A program made the position numbers and the translations under genes. A stretch of 64,000 nt of DNA from Vicia villosa (Eukaryota > Streptophyta > Magnoliopsida > Fabales > Fabaceae). Shown here in pieces: positions 1 to 10,473 of this stretch. Under the pieces are notes generated by a model. That model made no database searches, had not been told where the DNA came from, and saw nothing but the letters and a program-made list of their open reading frames with translations. How positions within the stretch are numbered: position 1 is the first letter of the stretch; each line of letters starts with the position of its first letter. The stretch spans positions 62,001 to 126,000 of the forward strand of contig NW_026706171.1 of the NCBI RefSeq assembly GCF_029867415.1, in the 5' to 3' direction.

Positions 1-1381
1 AAAATAATATATTATTTTCTGAAATAAAAATATTTTATTTTTCTTCAAAATTTCAATATTTTGCATAATTAATTAGTATATATTTATATATTTACTTTTT
101 AATTATTCTAACCAATCAAAAAAATCATAAAAAAATTGTTCTTTGTGTTAAATATTGTTTATATATTATAAACTAATTTTGTACATATTTTGAATAATTT
201 TCTCTTTAAGTTTTAATTATTTGTATAATTATTTGCATAATTATGTTTTAATTAACTTAAATCAATTTCAAATCCATTCCAAAAATTCCAAAAAAATTAG
301 TTTTGTTTTAAAATTAATTGACAAATATTTTGTACATATTTTAAACTTAATTTCTAGGTTTAAATCTTATTTTCATCTTTTTTCTTCATTTTAATTTAAT
401 TAATCATGCATTAATTATAATTAAAACCAATCATAAAAAATCCAAAAACATGCCTTTTATTTTTCTTGCAATTTAAATTCCTAGATAAATGTATAGGATG
501 TCAAAATCATGTAAATAGGCTAGTTTACATTTCCTGCACAATCGATGTAATAGCGTAGATTTACTTTCCGTACTTTACATTTCTGCATTTTAATTTCCCG
601 CACATATAAACTGCGTGTATGTCAAAGATAAACTTGAACCGTTAGATCACTAACTTCAAAGATAAAATATCTGAATCCAATCACAATCACACTTGCACCT
701 CTTAAGGTAATCCCTTCTCATTCTTTTCAAAATCAAAGTCAAAATTCCACTGTTTCGAGTACAAAATCGAACCTTTTGTTTGTATCCGGTGAAAGGATAG
801 ATTTTTAAAGGAAATAGGATAAAGACCTTACAACTCAGGGTAGACCTCCTAGTTTGCTTGCTCAAATCAAAACAAACAAAATTCTCATACACTGTTGTTT
901 TTCAAAACAAAACTTTCCAAAAAGACAATACTTTGTATACATCCAAACACGGATTATTACAAAGTTAACGTTCTTTTCAAAACATCTTTCGAAAGATAAA
1001 CAAGCATTTTGTATACATCCACACACGGATCATTACAAAATTCAATTTACAAAAGTATTTGAAACCACATATGAGCATTCTAAAGCAATTGAAAAGTGAT
1101 CGAAAAAACAAGTGAGCTAAGCAAACTTAAGAGCCCATGGATAACCATGGATACAAAGGGTGCTAACACCTTCCCTTTGTATAACCTACCCCCTTACCCA
1201 GAATTTCTTAAAGGTCTTTTTTCTGTTTCTTTTATAAACCTTTCCTTAATTGGATAAAATAAAAGGTCGGTGGCGACTCTGTGAATTTTCAAAAATGCGA
1301 AAGCATTAAGCGATAAAAAAGAGTCAGTTCACGTATCTCTACAGATCAGAGGTATGGCCCGGAAAAAAACGGAGGTCCACA
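1..1381 (+). repeat. 3' part of the Ogre 5' LTR
   Basis: Collinear with 28998-30379 at the far end of the element. It ends in GGTCCACA, immediately followed by leader sequence and the primer-binding site. Differences seen by eye from the other LTR are about five substitutions plus one A in a homopolymer just before the end. The stretch is very AT-rich at first, then becomes U5-like with the string GGTGGCGACTCTG about 110 bases before the end. The ORFs of 78-81 codons in it are overlapping low-complexity frames and not credible genes. Confidence 0.9.
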
Positions 1382-1385
1382 GAAC

Positions 1386-1403
1386 TGGCCACTCTGCTGG
1401 GGA
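1386..1403 (+). other. Primer-binding site of the Ogre element
   Basis: TGGCCACTCTGCTGGGGA begins four bases after the LTR end. It differs at one position from the PBS of the nested element (TGGCGACTCTGCTGGGGA, minus strand at 19252-19269). It starts with TGG, complementary to a tRNA CCA end. Ogre elements are reported to use a tRNA-Arg primer; the tRNA identity was not checked here. Confidence 0.75.
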
Positions 1404-2060
1404 GATACTTTCAAAAAACAAAATGTTTTCAAAAAGGGGTTACCTTAAGAGAATAGATCACTTCGATGTTTTCAATTGATTGACTTGATTGCTCTATTTT
1501 TCAAAGGTTTGTTTGGGTATTTTGCTTGTGTGAAAGATTCTAACCCGAATCTTGAGATACCTTAAGTATATGACAATAGACCAAGGAAACTGTACGGCAT
1601 GTACCGATACGGTTAATCTGGTAGTCATCGTTAGTGCGATACTTTGGTTTATACTGATGTCCCTTGAAAACGATCAAGGAGTATATTAGGCTTCCGAAAT
1701 GTCATTAAACACTAATTTGTCTTAGAACCTTTTTAGTTGAACTTGACTTGTGGCCTATTAAGTGGCTAGCTTTGAAATTGATCGAAGTTAGTTATCCTCG
1801 AGGAATATTTTGATCGGCCGCTCGAGCGCCGTATTGAGATGTTACTTCCAAGGATCATAGAACCCGAATACTATTCTAGGACAGGTTTTAACCAACTCAA
1901 CTTCAGTGGGGAGGGTATCACCTATCAGCTCCATGCAAGCCTTTAAACCTAAGGCTATTGTTTGATTTGTTTTTGTGTGCCACATGTTTGCATCATAAGC
2001 ATATCATTTTTGCACCAAACACTTCAAGGATCAAAGAGTTTACCTTTGTTTTTGCAGGCA
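1404..2060 (+). other. Ogre 5' untranslated leader between PBS and ORF1
   Basis: No convincing ORF. The last bases before the ORF1 start read TTTGTTTTTGCAGGCA, a pyrimidine-rich run ending in CAG directly before the start codon. This looks like a 3' splice site, so the ORF1 message may be spliced in its leader. No matching donor was identified with confidence. Confidence 0.5.
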
Positions 2061-3404
2061 ATGGCTCCCGCCACCAAAGATTACATCCGAATCAACATCT
2101 CAACGGTACCATCTGAACTAAAAGACTTAGTGTCAGAATTCCCCAGGAATGTTCAATTCACTGAAAGGCATGGTCACCTACTCCATTTGGTTACCTCAAA
2201 ATTTGAAGAAGACATGATACGGGTCCTGTTCCAGTTCTTTGACCCTGAACATCATTGCTTTACCTTTCCTGATTACCAGTTGGTACCCACTTTGGAAGAA
2301 TTCTCTGAACTAATGGGATTGCCTGTTCAAAATCAATTACCTTTCACTGGTTTAGAAAGGATTCCAAAACCTGAAGTCATTGCTGCTGCTTTACATCTGC
2401 GGAAATCAGAAATCGAGTCCAATTGGGAAACAAAGAGTGGAGTTAAGGGTTTGCTTGCCAAGTTCTTATTGGAAAAGGCTCGACTACTGCTAGAAAACAA
2501 AAGTTATCCAGCTTTTGAGGAAGTTATGGCACTTTTGATCTATGGGTTGGTTTTATTCCCTAATCCTAACCAGTTCATAAGTGTACACATCATCAACCTT
2601 TTCCTAATCCGTAACCCGGTACCAACATTACTGGGAGACATTCTACATTCTCTACACACTCGTACCATGAAGAAACGAGGAACTCTCATGTGCTGTATAC
2701 CATTACTGGCTAGGTGGTTTACATTTCATCTTCCCCTATCAGTGTTGAGAAATGAACAAAGAATGCAATGGTCTCGCAGGAGTATGTCTTTGTCTCATTC
2801 AGATATCCGGTGGAACAACTTCTTTCAAAGAGACATTACTATCATTGATCATTGTGGAGAATACCCTAATGTGCCACTCCTTGGCATCAAAGGAGGCATC
2901 ACTTACAATCCCTCTTTAGCTCTACGCCAATTCGGATATGCAAGGAGCAACGGTCCTCATGACATGATTATCCGTGGCATTGTGTTTGATTACGAGAATG
3001 ATTCTCATAGACACCGACGAAGGTTCATACATGCATGGGACAGTGTCTATAGAATAGAAAGAAAAACTTTGGGGCAATGGAATTCTATCCCTATGGAACC
3101 TTACCTCAGATGGGTCCGCACTCATGCTCAGAAACTCATTATGCCATATCCCGCTATTCTACCAGTGACCATTGAACCAGAGGTCGAAGGATACGAACCT
3201 CAAGTTATTCTACACCCGGATATGCCAACTGACCTAGAAGAGTTGCAAAAATCTTGGGTTCAACTAAAAGAGGAGAGAGACACCTTCAAAGCATACTGTC
3301 AAGACTATGAGAGAAGGATATTGGAGCTCACCGGACAGCTTCAAGAAGAACAGCAGATCAACACATTCCTGGGGGCAAAGAGAAAGCGTCCAAGGGAGAC
3401 CTGA
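2061..3404 (+). CDS. Ogre ORF1 protein (extra ORF upstream of gag)
   Basis: An intact 447-codon reading frame starting MAPATKDYIRIN. The frame stays open upstream, but this ATG follows the splice-acceptor-like CAG and is the first one in a sensible context. The N-terminal three quarters is a globular domain (FPDYQLVPTLEEFSELMGLP, then ALLIYGLVLFPN) of the type found in legume Ogre ORF1 products and, from memory, catalogued as a domain of unknown function (DUF7745-like). The C-terminus is a charged helical segment (ELQKSWVQLKEERDTFKAYC) likely to form a coiled coil, ending in a basic tail KRKRPRET that could be a nuclear signal. ORF1 is a hallmark of Ogre; its function is not known. It is the only undamaged ORF of this element. 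Confidence 0.8.
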   Translation: MAPATKDYIRINISTVPSELKDLVSEFPRNVQFTERHGHLLHLVTSKFEEDMIRVLFQFFDPEHHCFTFPDYQLVPTLEEFSELMGLPVQNQLPFTGLERIPKPEVIAAALHLRKSEIESNWETKSGVKGLLAKFLLEKARLLLENKSYPAFEEVMALLIYGLVLFPNPNQFISVHIINLFLIRNPVPTLLGDILHSLHTRTMKKRGTLMCCIPLLARWFTFHLPLSVLRNEQRMQWSRRSMSLSHSDIRWNNFFQRDITIIDHCGEYPNVPLLGIKGGITYNPSLALRQFGYARSNGPHDMIIRGIVFDYENDSHRHRRRFIHAWDSVYRIERKTLGQWNSIPMEPYLRWVRTHAQKLIMPYPAILPVTIEPEVEGYEPQVILHPDMPTDLEELQKSWVQLKEERDTFKAYCQDYERRILELTGQLQEEQQINTFLGAKRKRPRET

Positions 3405-3430
3405 AGGATCATTTATTTTATTTCTGTCTT

Positions 3431-3682
3431 GTAAGCCCAAATGAGGCAAAGAAAAAAAGAATAAATTGATTAACTAACGTTTGTTTCTTCTTTAACAAAT
3501 CTAAACTCTAAGATCCTTGAAACATTGCACACACATTTCATTTCATGCATTGCATATACATTTCATACATTGCATTCATATACATTGCATATACATTTCA
3601 TTCATATACATTGCATCCAGTCATACACATTGCGTAACAGGTTCTCATGACGGATTTCTCATCTCCCCGCTGTTTATTTCAG
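3431..3682 (+). other. ORF1-gag spacer; candidate 252-bp intron
   Basis: The spacer between ORF1 and gag starts soon after the ORF1 stop with CTT/GTAAGC, a good donor. It ends with the pyrimidine-rich CCGCTGTTTATTTCAG just nine bases before the gag ATG. Bases 3532-3625 are a run of TTCAT/TTGCATATACA repeats. The length is close to the recognised pro-RT intron of this element. Splicing here is inferred from sequence only; a translated spacer or internal ribosome entry cannot be excluded. Confidence 0.4.
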
Positions 3683-3691
3683 TCAGAAGAG

Positions 3692-4981
3692 ATGGAATCC
3701 GAGACAAGCATCAAGAATCTCGAAGCACAGAATGCCCAAGTTCAAGTGGCAATTATGGAATTGGCAAAGGGGCAACAAGAACTGAAAGCCCTGATAATCA
3801 AGAAGAAGAAGAAGCCCAAAGGATCTGTAGGCTTGAGTCACCTGAAAAGGAAGATCAAAATCCCAGTCAAAAAGTTCAAAAAGCCACCGATCCCTGAAAC
3901 AGTCGGTGATGATGAACAAGAAGACAATCAAAGCAATCAGGGTTCTGCTAAACCCTCTCTCTCTTCAAATGAAGAAGATGATCATTCTGGGGACGAACCG
4001 GATGATGACAAATACCAACAGCTGGAAGACCGTATGAAAGCTATGGAGATACAAAAAGTACCTGGCTTAGATTTCAATGATCTGGGGCTCATCTCGGATG
4101 TTGTTATCCCTCCAAAATTCAAAGTTCCTGTCTTTGCAAAATATGATGGAGTTTCTTGCCCGAAACTACATCTGAGATCCTATGTGAGGAAGATACAACC
4201 TCATACAACAGATAACAAATTGTGGATTCACTTCTTCCAAGAAAGTCTGTCGGGTACACAACTCGAGTGGTACTACCAGCTGGAAAATACCAAGGTTCAT
4301 ACTTGGGAAGAATTAGCTGCTGCTTTTTACAAACAGTACCAATACAATGCTGATCTTGCACCAACCCGTACTCAACTAAGGGGCATGTCTATGGGACCAA
4401 AAGAAAGTTTCAAAGGATATGCACAAAAGTGGAGAGATATGGCTGGAAGGGTTCAACAACCCTTATCTGATCGCGAACTAGTTGACATGTTCATGGGCAC
4501 TTTAACTGGCCCTTTCTATAGCCATTTGCTGGGAAGCTCATCATCAGGTTTCATTGACCTGATACTGACCGGAGAACGTGTCGAAAGTGGCATTCAAAAT
4601 GGAAAAATTCAAATAGGTTCCTCCTCTGTTACTACAAAAAGGCCCATCAGCGGGAGAAATGAGGTCAATGCAACACAAATTCAGAAAAGTCGCAAAGGTG
4701 AGCAGCATCAATCTGTAGGGGCAGTTCTGATCTCCGCATCTGCACCTCAAAAAGATCAACAACCAAAATATACGCATCGACCAGATGCACCAAGAAGAAA
4801 TTTCACCAGAATCAACATGCCAATCTCTCAGGCATTGCAGCACTTGCTAAAAGCAAATCTGATCACATTAAAAGGTCCTCCAAAGAATGTCAACACTTCC
4901 TCTCCAAATATCGCCCTGATGCGACATGTGCCTATCACTCAAACTTTCCAGGACATGATGCAGATCACTGCTGGGCCCTGA
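3692..4981 (+). pseudogene. Ogre gag, frameshifted near its C-terminus
   Basis: The gag (capsid/nucleocapsid) polyprotein part. The start chosen is MESETSIKNLEAQN, because its short N-terminal coiled coil corresponds to that of the nested element's gag. Residues around 30-60 are lysine-rich. The Ty3-type gag core runs from about KFKVPVFAKYDGVSCPK through RSYVRKI, IHFFQESLSG, YKQYQYNADLAPTRTQL and FKGYAQKWRDMA to the GERVESGI region. Near 4905 the frame changes by one base. The conserved zinc-finger-like segment (C-x2-H-x5-H-x4-C) is therefore read in the next frame and this frame ends at TGA 4979-4981. In intact Ogre elements gag and protease share one frame, so this is a disabling mutation rather than a gene boundary. 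Confidence 0.8.
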
Positions 4982-7463
4982 AAAATAAAATACAAGATAT
5001 GATAGATGCTGGTGAGATTGAGTTCGATCCTCCAGAAACTCCAAATGTCATTACTGCACCTATGCCAAAGCATGACAAAACTGTTAACGCTATCCTGGAC
5101 ACTGTTTACATCTATGATGTGAACGAATTATCAACTCCACTCTGCGAAGTCAAAGGAAAGCTAATCCGAGCTGGTTACTTCCCAGGATGTGACCCCGACT
5201 GCTTTTACTGCTCCTGCCTGCCCAATGGTTGTGAAAATCTAAGAATGGGAATTCAAAAATGGATGGATCGCCGTATCATTATGTTTGAGAGGCTCCCTTC
5301 TATGGACGTGCTGTGCGAAGTCTTTGCAAACAGGATGAGAATAGAGGATGCCTCAGTGATCTCCAGCTTACCATTCAAAATCTCTGCCAAGGCTCCATTC
5401 AAAATTTCTGCTACACTCAAAGTAGCATCAGTAGTCATTGCTAGTCCAACTCCATTTCCATACTCCTCAGACAAAGCTGTCCCATGGGGATATGACACTA
5501 ATGTTTACGTTCATGGAGTTAAGCAGGGTACCTCGACTGAAGAGACCGCAAAGTTAACTACTCCAACTGTGGGTAATATTGTGGGTACCAGCAAGATCAC
5601 GAGAAGTGGAAGAATCTTTTCACCAGAAATTTCTCCAAATGTTGCTGCTGGTCCAGTCCGAGTCCCAGTTCCTAATCAAGATAACAACGCTCGAGGCAAA
5701 GAGCCACAAGTTGAACAAGTTCAAACCCCGGTGGAGATCCCTGATGAGGATCCATCAAAGCAAGAAATAGAGGAAATATTGAAAATCATCTGCAAGAGTG
5801 ATTACAATATTGTTGAGCAACTGGGGCACACCGCTTCAAAAATCTCAATGCTATCTTTGCTAAAATATTCAGAAGCTCATGCCAAAGCTCTGATGAAGTT
5901 CCTCAAAGCTGCGCATGTGCCTCAAGAGATCTCAGTCGACCAATTTAAGAATTGTGTTGCCAATCTAACCGTGAACAACGGTCTCGGTTTCTCTGATGTG
6001 GATCTAACCCCTGCTGGAAAAAATCACAACAAAGCCCTACATATCTCCATTGAATGTAATGGCACCACTCTATCTCATGTGCTAGTAGATAACGGTTCTT
6101 CTTTGAACGTGTTGCCGAAAACAGTACTAGAAAAGCTTGACTTCGAAGGAATTGTGTTACAACCAAGTGATGTTGTGGTAAGAGCCTTTGATGGATCAAC
6201 CAGAACGGTATACGGAAAAGTGAATCTCCCAATCAGAGTGGGTTCTCAAATCTTTGATTCTATCTTTTACGTAATGGAAATTCACCCAGCCTACTCCTGT
6301 TTACTTGGACGCCCTTGGATACATGGGGCAAACGCTGTAACTTCTACCCTGCATCAGAAGTTAAAATATCCAGTAAAAGGAAAGATTGTCACAGTCTATG
6401 GCGAAGAGGAATATGTGGTTAGTCACCTAAGCAATTCCAAATATGTTGAGTTGGAGGACGAATTCATCGAAACTCCATGCCAATCATTTGAGGTGGTCTC
6501 CCCAGATGTCTCTACCACCAAGCATATTCCTGCTACTCCAACTACAACTATGGCTTCTCTCAAAGATGCCAAAGCCATGATTGAACAGGGTGATTGCACA
6601 GTATGGGGACAGCTTCCCGATATACCCTACAAGTCTGACAAGCTAGGTCTGGGCTATGATAGTGAAAATCAAAAGAATGATCAAGGTCATCGTTCTGGAG
6701 GATTAATGTCACACTTCGTCAGCCAAGAAGTAAACGCTATTGAAGATGAAGGAGTGTTCTTGAACCATATCATTCAGCCATATCCAGATGAGATTCCACC
6801 CATTTCCATGGGAATGTGGGATGCTGTGGGAGAACCAAATGGCGGGTATAATTATCAGTATACCACACCTCAGAATTCTTATATTGCTATGGAAGACATT
6901 ACCCCGACTGGATGGGGTGATCAAATTGGAAATGACGAAAGTTTCACAAGTCCCGTCACTGAGCAATATCAAAATCCACCCAAAGAAGTATGGGACACGC
7001 TAGGAGAACCCAACGGCAAATATGACTATATGGTGAAATATTCCGCTCCTCCGAGCTCACAAATTGCCATGGAGGACATTGTCCCAACTGGATGGGATGA
7101 ACAGTACGATGACAATTTCGCTTTTGAAGAAGCCAGGGGAATACCAAATAACGAGGGTTGCTTTCTGTCAGCATACACTCCTCATCAGGATGCATAAGTC
7201 TCTATTCAAAACATCATCCCGACTGCATGGGACGGCCTTATCGAGCATCTCGCTCAGCCAACAGAGATATCTCAGCCTGGGCTCTCGTATCCAGCAGAGT
7301 ATATCCCTTATCCCGAAGGATCACCGGCTCATTTTCCCACTAATGAAATCAATGCTGTGGAAGATGAAAAAGACAACTGCAACTGGAACAGCTGGATACT
7401 CCCTGCTCCCAACAGTGGATTGAACAACTGGAAAGCTGAGGATGTGATCTCCTTTGACCAGGA
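4906..7463 (+). pseudogene. Ogre gag C-terminus, protease and linker, with internal stop
   Basis: Second-frame continuation of the gag-pro polyprotein, open from before 4999. The gag zinc-finger-like motif lies at about 4918-4965. The aspartic protease region follows, with the active-site string LVDNGSSLNVLP (Asp codon at 6088-6090) and the later flap/LLGRPWIHG segment near 6300; the DNGSS form is usual in this lineage. After the protease comes a low-complexity linker with repeats of a GEPNG...IAMEDI.PTGW unit. A TAA at 7195-7197 stops the frame, but the same frame reads on sensibly to the splice donor at 7464. The stop is therefore a point mutation inside the ORF. With the gag frameshift, this copy should not make a full gag-pro-pol product. 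Confidence 0.8.
6811..7230 (+). repeat. Degenerate amino-acid repeats in the Ogre protease-RT linker
   Basis: Two units of about 58 codons carry GEPNGxYxY, then IAMED(I)xPTGW, starting near 6817 and 6991. A shorter third echo (IQNIIPTAWDG) follows the stop near 7204. The DNA diverges between units, so the duplication is old relative to the stop mutation. No enzyme motif is present; a flexible spacer is the simplest reading. Confidence 0.65.
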
Positions 7464-7725
7464 GTAAATGCCATTTCCTGTTCTCTTTGTGTATATTGTG
7501 CAAAGATAAAAATGGTTCCTGAACAATCGAACCATGAGCTTGAAAGCCATGTGCCTTAGCACACTGGTCCTTCTATAAGGGCTTATCATATCATGATCAT
7601 GTGCATTCAATAAAATCATGGGGCGCTTGCATATTTAGATTTTATGATCCTTTTTTTCCTTCTTTCTTCGCTTTCAAATAGCTATGTTTTTTTTCTTCAC
7701 ACACACTCACATAACTAACATGCAG
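7464..7725 (+). other. Ogre pro-RT intron (262 bp)
   Basis: The donor is GA/GTAAATG and the acceptor ACATGCAG/ATTC, preceded by a T/C-rich tract and a branch-point-like CTAAC at 7714-7718. Removing it joins the protease-side frame to the RT-side frame in phase: the donor leaves two bases of a codon completed by the first base of the next exon. Without splicing, a TAA sits directly on the donor (7465-7467). An intron at this place is an established property of Ogre elements. Confidence 0.85.
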
Positions 7726-10473
7726 ATTCACATACACTCTGGATCCAGTCAACAACGATTCTGCTATTGCCCGTCATGACTTTGAAAATCCGATCTACCA
7801 AACTGAGGACGAAAGTGAGGAAGATTGTGAAGTGCCAAGAGAACTTGCAAGGCTGCTAGAACAAGAAGACAAGGCCATACAGCCTCACGAGGAGCCAATT
7901 GAGGTCATCAACTTGGGCAGCAACGAAGAAAAGAAAGAAGTCAAAATAGGGGCTGATTTAGAATACAACATCAAGCAAAGACTGATTCAAATGCTGCGAG
8001 ACTACGTTGAGATATTCGCCTGGTTCTATGAGGATATGCCAGGCCTTGACACGGACATTGTAGTTCATCGCCTGCCAATCAAAGAAGGTAGCATTCCAGT
8101 CAAACAGAAACTACGAAAGAGTAGGCCTGATATGTCAAAAAAGATCAAAGACGAGGTTGAAAAACAGTTCAATGCCGGATTCCTAAAAGTTGTAAGTTAT
8201 CCTCCTTGGATAGCTAACATCGTGCCTGTACCTAAAAAAGACGGGAAAGTCAGAATGTGCGTGGACTACAGAGATCTGAACCGGGCAAGCCCCAAAAATG
8301 ATTTCCCTTTACCACACATCGATGTACTGGTTGACAATACCGCACAATGCAAGGTATTCTCCTTTATGGACGGATTCTCAGGGTACAATCAAATCAAGAT
8401 GGCACCCGAAGACATGGAAAAAACAACCTTCACAACACCCTGGGGAACCTTTTGTTACAAAGTAATGCCCTTTGGTCTGAAAAACGCAGGAGCAACCTAT
8501 CAACGTGCAATGGTAGCGCTATTTCATGATATGATTCATCAAGAAATAGAGGTGTATGTCGATGACATGATTGCAAAATCCAACACCGAGGAAGAACATC
8601 TGGGTCATTTACACAAGTTGTTTGACAGACTCATGAAATACAAGTTGCGACTGAACCCAAATAAGTGTACCTTTGGAGTAAGATCCGCCAAACTCTTAGG
8701 TTTCATCGTCAGCAGCAAAGGTATTGAGGTTGATCCCGCCAAGGTTAAAGCCATTCAAGAAATGCCTATACCTCGTACCGAGAAACAAGTCAGAGGATTC
8801 TTGGGACGTCTAAATTACATCGCCCGATTCATTGCCCACATGACTACTACTTGTGTGCCGATCTTCAAACTGTTGAAGAAAGATCAAGTGGAAAGGTGGA
8901 ATGACAAATGCCAGTTAGCCTTTGACAAAATCAAAGAATATCTCCAAAAACCTCCAATCTTGTTGCCACCTGTGGAAGGCAGACCTCTGATAATGTACCT
9001 AACTGTGTTAGAAGACTCAATAGGGTGTGTACTAGGACAACATGACGAATCCGGCCGAAAGGAGCACGCAATCTACTATCTTAGCAAAAAGTTTGCCAAT
9101 TGTGAAACAAGATACTCACTACTCGAAAAAACTTGTTGTGCCTTAGCTTGGGCGGCTCGCCGACTAAGACAGTACATGCTAAATCACACCACTTTCCTAA
9201 TCTCCAAGATGGATCCCATCAAATACGTGTTCGAAAAACCTGCTCTCTCTGGAAGAATAGCGAGATGGCAAATGATCTTAACAGAATATGACATTCAATA
9301 CACTTCACAAAAAGCAATCAAAGGAAGTGTGGTAGCTGATCATCTGGCTCATCAAGCAGTGGATGATTATCAAGCATTGAACTTTGACTTCCCAGACGAA
9401 GACATTATGCTAGTCAATGACTACAAACAACCAGGACTAGAAGAAGGACCCGAGCCAGGATCCCGGTGGACTATGGTTTTTGACGGAGCTTCTAATGCAC
9501 TTGGCAATGGCATCGGAGCTGTGATCATTTCCCCCGCAGGAAGTTACACACCGTTCACTGCCAGATTATGCTTCAATTGCACTAACAATATAGCCGAATA
9601 CGAAGCATGTATTCTGGGTCTTAAAGCTGCAATCGATCTAAGAATCAAATTCCTGGAAGTCTACAGAGACTCGGCCTTGGTAATCTACCAAGTCAAAGGG
9701 GAATGGGACACGAAGCACCCGAATCTAATTCCTTACAAAGAATATGTGCTGAGTTTGATTCCTTACTTCGAAGAAATCACTTTCGAACACATCCCACGCG
9801 AGGAAAATCAACTAGCTGATACCATATCATCCATGTTCAAAGTCAGGTGGGACAACGAGGCGCCTATGATCACCACTTACAGGCAAGATGAACCATCCTA
9901 TTGCAATGAGATCAATACCGAAGGAACCGAGGAAAAACCATGGTTCCATGAAGTAAAAAGATATCTCGAAGCTCAGGAGTACCCTGAAGGGGCATCCATT
10001 AATGACAGAAAGTTTCTAAGGAGGTTTGCTGCCAAATTCTTTCTAAGCAATGGAACCTTATACAAACGCAACCATGACTCGACTTTACTTCGCTGTGTAA
10101 ACAAGAAGGAAGCAGAACAAATCATGGAAGAAATACACAATGGTACCTTCGGTACTCATTCCAGTGGACAAACAATGGCTAAAAAGATCCTGAGAGCAGG
10201 TTATTATTGGTCTACCATGGAAACAGACTGTCATCATCACTCCCGAACATGTCACAAATGCCAGATATACGCTGACAAAGTACATGTACCTCCAGTTCCA
10301 TTAAGCGTCCTGACGGCTCCTTGGCCTTTTGCAATGTGGGGTATTGATATGATTGGAGAAATCAAACCTACTGCCTCCAACGGACATCGCTTTATCCTGG
10401 TCGCTATTGACTACTTCACAAAGTGGGTAGAAGCAGCTTCATTTGCTTCTGTTACCAAAAATGTGGTGGCCCG
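7726..10473 (+). pseudogene. Ogre pol, first part: RT, RNase H, second RNase H, integrase N-terminal half
   Basis: Open from the splice acceptor. There is an acidic linker, then reverse transcriptase with CVDYRDLN and the catalytic YVDD at 8555-8566. Next comes the usual Ty3-type RNase H (YYLSKKF, LEKTCCALAWA). A second RNase H follows from about 9475 (FDGAS, AEYEA, a DSALV strand, REENQLAD), the extra 'archaeal-type' copy typical of the Tat lineage. The usually conserved glycine before DSALV is an arginine (YRDSALV), but the acidic residues are present. The integrase HHCC zinc domain runs about 10117-10260, and the first catalytic Asp of the core is in GIDMIGE (10346-10348). The frame then runs into the LTR of the nested element and ends spuriously at 10534. 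The rest of integrase is at 21967-22681. Confidence 0.85.
10469..10473 (+). other. Target site duplication GCCCG, left copy
   Basis: Repeated exactly at 21962-21966, flanking the nested element on both sides. It lies inside the integrase codons of the Ogre; skipping the insert plus one copy restores the reading phase. Confidence 0.95.

Noticed and set aside
656..1099. Overlapping frames of 78 and 81 codons in the LTR, repeated at 29653-30096
   Set aside because: Opposite-strand frames in low-complexity LTR sequence; duplicated only because the LTR is duplicated.
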